NCBI RefSeq assembly: GCF_001999725.1
Contig: NZ_MDDP01000048.1
Span: 1-64,000, forward strand
Reading direction: 5' to 3'
DNA: 64,000 nt
Source: Cellulophaga omnivescoria
GTDB lineage: Bacteria > Bacteroidota > Bacteroidia > Flavobacteriales > Flavobacteriaceae
The notes under the pieces are model-generated. The model was not told the DNA's origin. It saw nothing but the letters and a program-made list of their open reading frames with translations, and ran no database searches. Position numbers and translations under genes: made by a program. Of this stretch, positions 63,681-64,000 are shown piece by piece (position 1 is the stretch's first letter; each line of letters starts with the position of its first letter).

Positions 63681-64000
63681 ATGTGTGGAATAGTTTGTGC
63701 ATTTGATGTAAAAGAGAGCACTGAGGTGTTAAGGCCGCAGTTGTTAGATATGTCTAAAAAAATTAGACACAGAGGTCCGGACTGGAGTGGTATATATGCA
63801 GATGATAAAGCCATTTTAGCACATGAGCGTTTGGCAATTGTAGATCCTGCTTCTGGTAAGCAACCTTTGTTTAGTAAAGATGGTAAGTTGGTTTTAGCTG
63901 CTAACGGAGAAATATATAATCACCAAGAATTAAGAGCACAGTTTAAGGGTTCTTATGATTTTCAAACCGAATCTGATTGTGAGGTAATTTTGGCTTTGTA
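63681..64000 (+). CDS. asnB: Asparagine synthase (glutamine-hydrolysing), 5' part
   Basis: First 320 bases only; the gene runs past the window. The N-terminus MCGIVCAFDV provides the Ntn nucleophile Cys2 of the glutaminase domain, followed by KIRHRGPDWSG, AHERLAIVDPASGKQPL and LAANGEIYNHQELR, all diagnostic of AsnB. Makes asparagine from aspartate, glutamine and ATP; cytoplasmic. About 240 bp of upstream spacer hold a likely promoter near 63640-63655 (CATCTTTG as a -7 variant). Confidence 0.93.
   Translation, partial: MCGIVCAFDVKESTEVLRPQLLDMSKKIRHRGPDWSGIYADDKAILAHERLAIVDPASGKQPLFSKDGKLVLAANGEIYNHQELRAQFKGSYDFQTESDCEVILAL

Overview
The window is AT-rich chromosomal DNA from a member of the Bacteroidota, most likely a marine Flavobacteriaceae species. 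The evidence is: core promoters of the Bacteroidota type (TAnnTTTG at -7), many lipoproteins with Asp/Ser-rich starts after the lipobox cysteine, TonB-dependent receptors, PepSY reductases, a tmRNA tag ending in NYALAA, and a GH16 glycoside hydrolase of the agarase/porphyranase/carrageenase type. Genus cannot be fixed from sequence reading alone.

Layout. 1-3400: an OmpA-like lipoprotein, a merC-folE pair behind two TTGCAA palindromes that look like a metal-repressor control region, a small lipoprotein and a frameshifted secreted-protein gene. 3400-13160: an iron/siderophore acquisition locus resembling the Bacteroides XusABC system: a DUF4374 lipoprotein (XusB-like), a TonB-dependent receptor (XusA-like), a divergent AraC regulator, then an ankyrin-repeat secreted protein, a DUF2271 protein and a large PepSY-flavodoxin-ferredoxin-reductase fusion (XusC-like activity). 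The receptor and reductase units share an almost identical 19-bp palindrome just downstream of their predicted transcription starts. 13290-15765: an array of promoterless single-gene cassettes, each starting and ending with reciprocal inverted sequences, built like an integron cassette array but with no integrase in view. 15780-20390: a lipoprotein, AraC plus VOC genes, and a membrane LytTR regulator followed by three 20-bp tandem repeats ahead of a ChaN/EreA-like lipoprotein. 20560-31800: a long one-strand run of FAD-binding, small membrane, lipoprotein and secreted genes of mostly unknown function, ending with an M23 peptidase.

31865-32257 is the tmRNA gene on the minus strand, next to a structured intergenic element. 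32471-36200 holds a saccharopine/alanine dehydrogenase-like gene and two short minus-strand units (DUF1361 plus Coq4-like; winged-helix regulator plus membrane protein), each preceded by the same 19-bp operator-like palindrome. 36271-44935 is mostly core: TlpA-like lipoprotein, DUF3857 transglutaminase-like protein, kdsA, typA, a lipoprotein and ppgK. 45191-55123: GH16 lipoprotein, cation/proton antiporter, several small genes, a Crp-SugE-ACT cluster, thioesterase, FKBP isomerase, CDF transporter and ftsE. 55298-60122: a TPR protein paired with a plug-less outer-membrane barrel. The window closes with a YtcJ-like amidohydrolase, a DUF2911 protein and the first 320 bases of asnB.

Every functional name is from reading motifs and overall family resemblance; no database search was possible.
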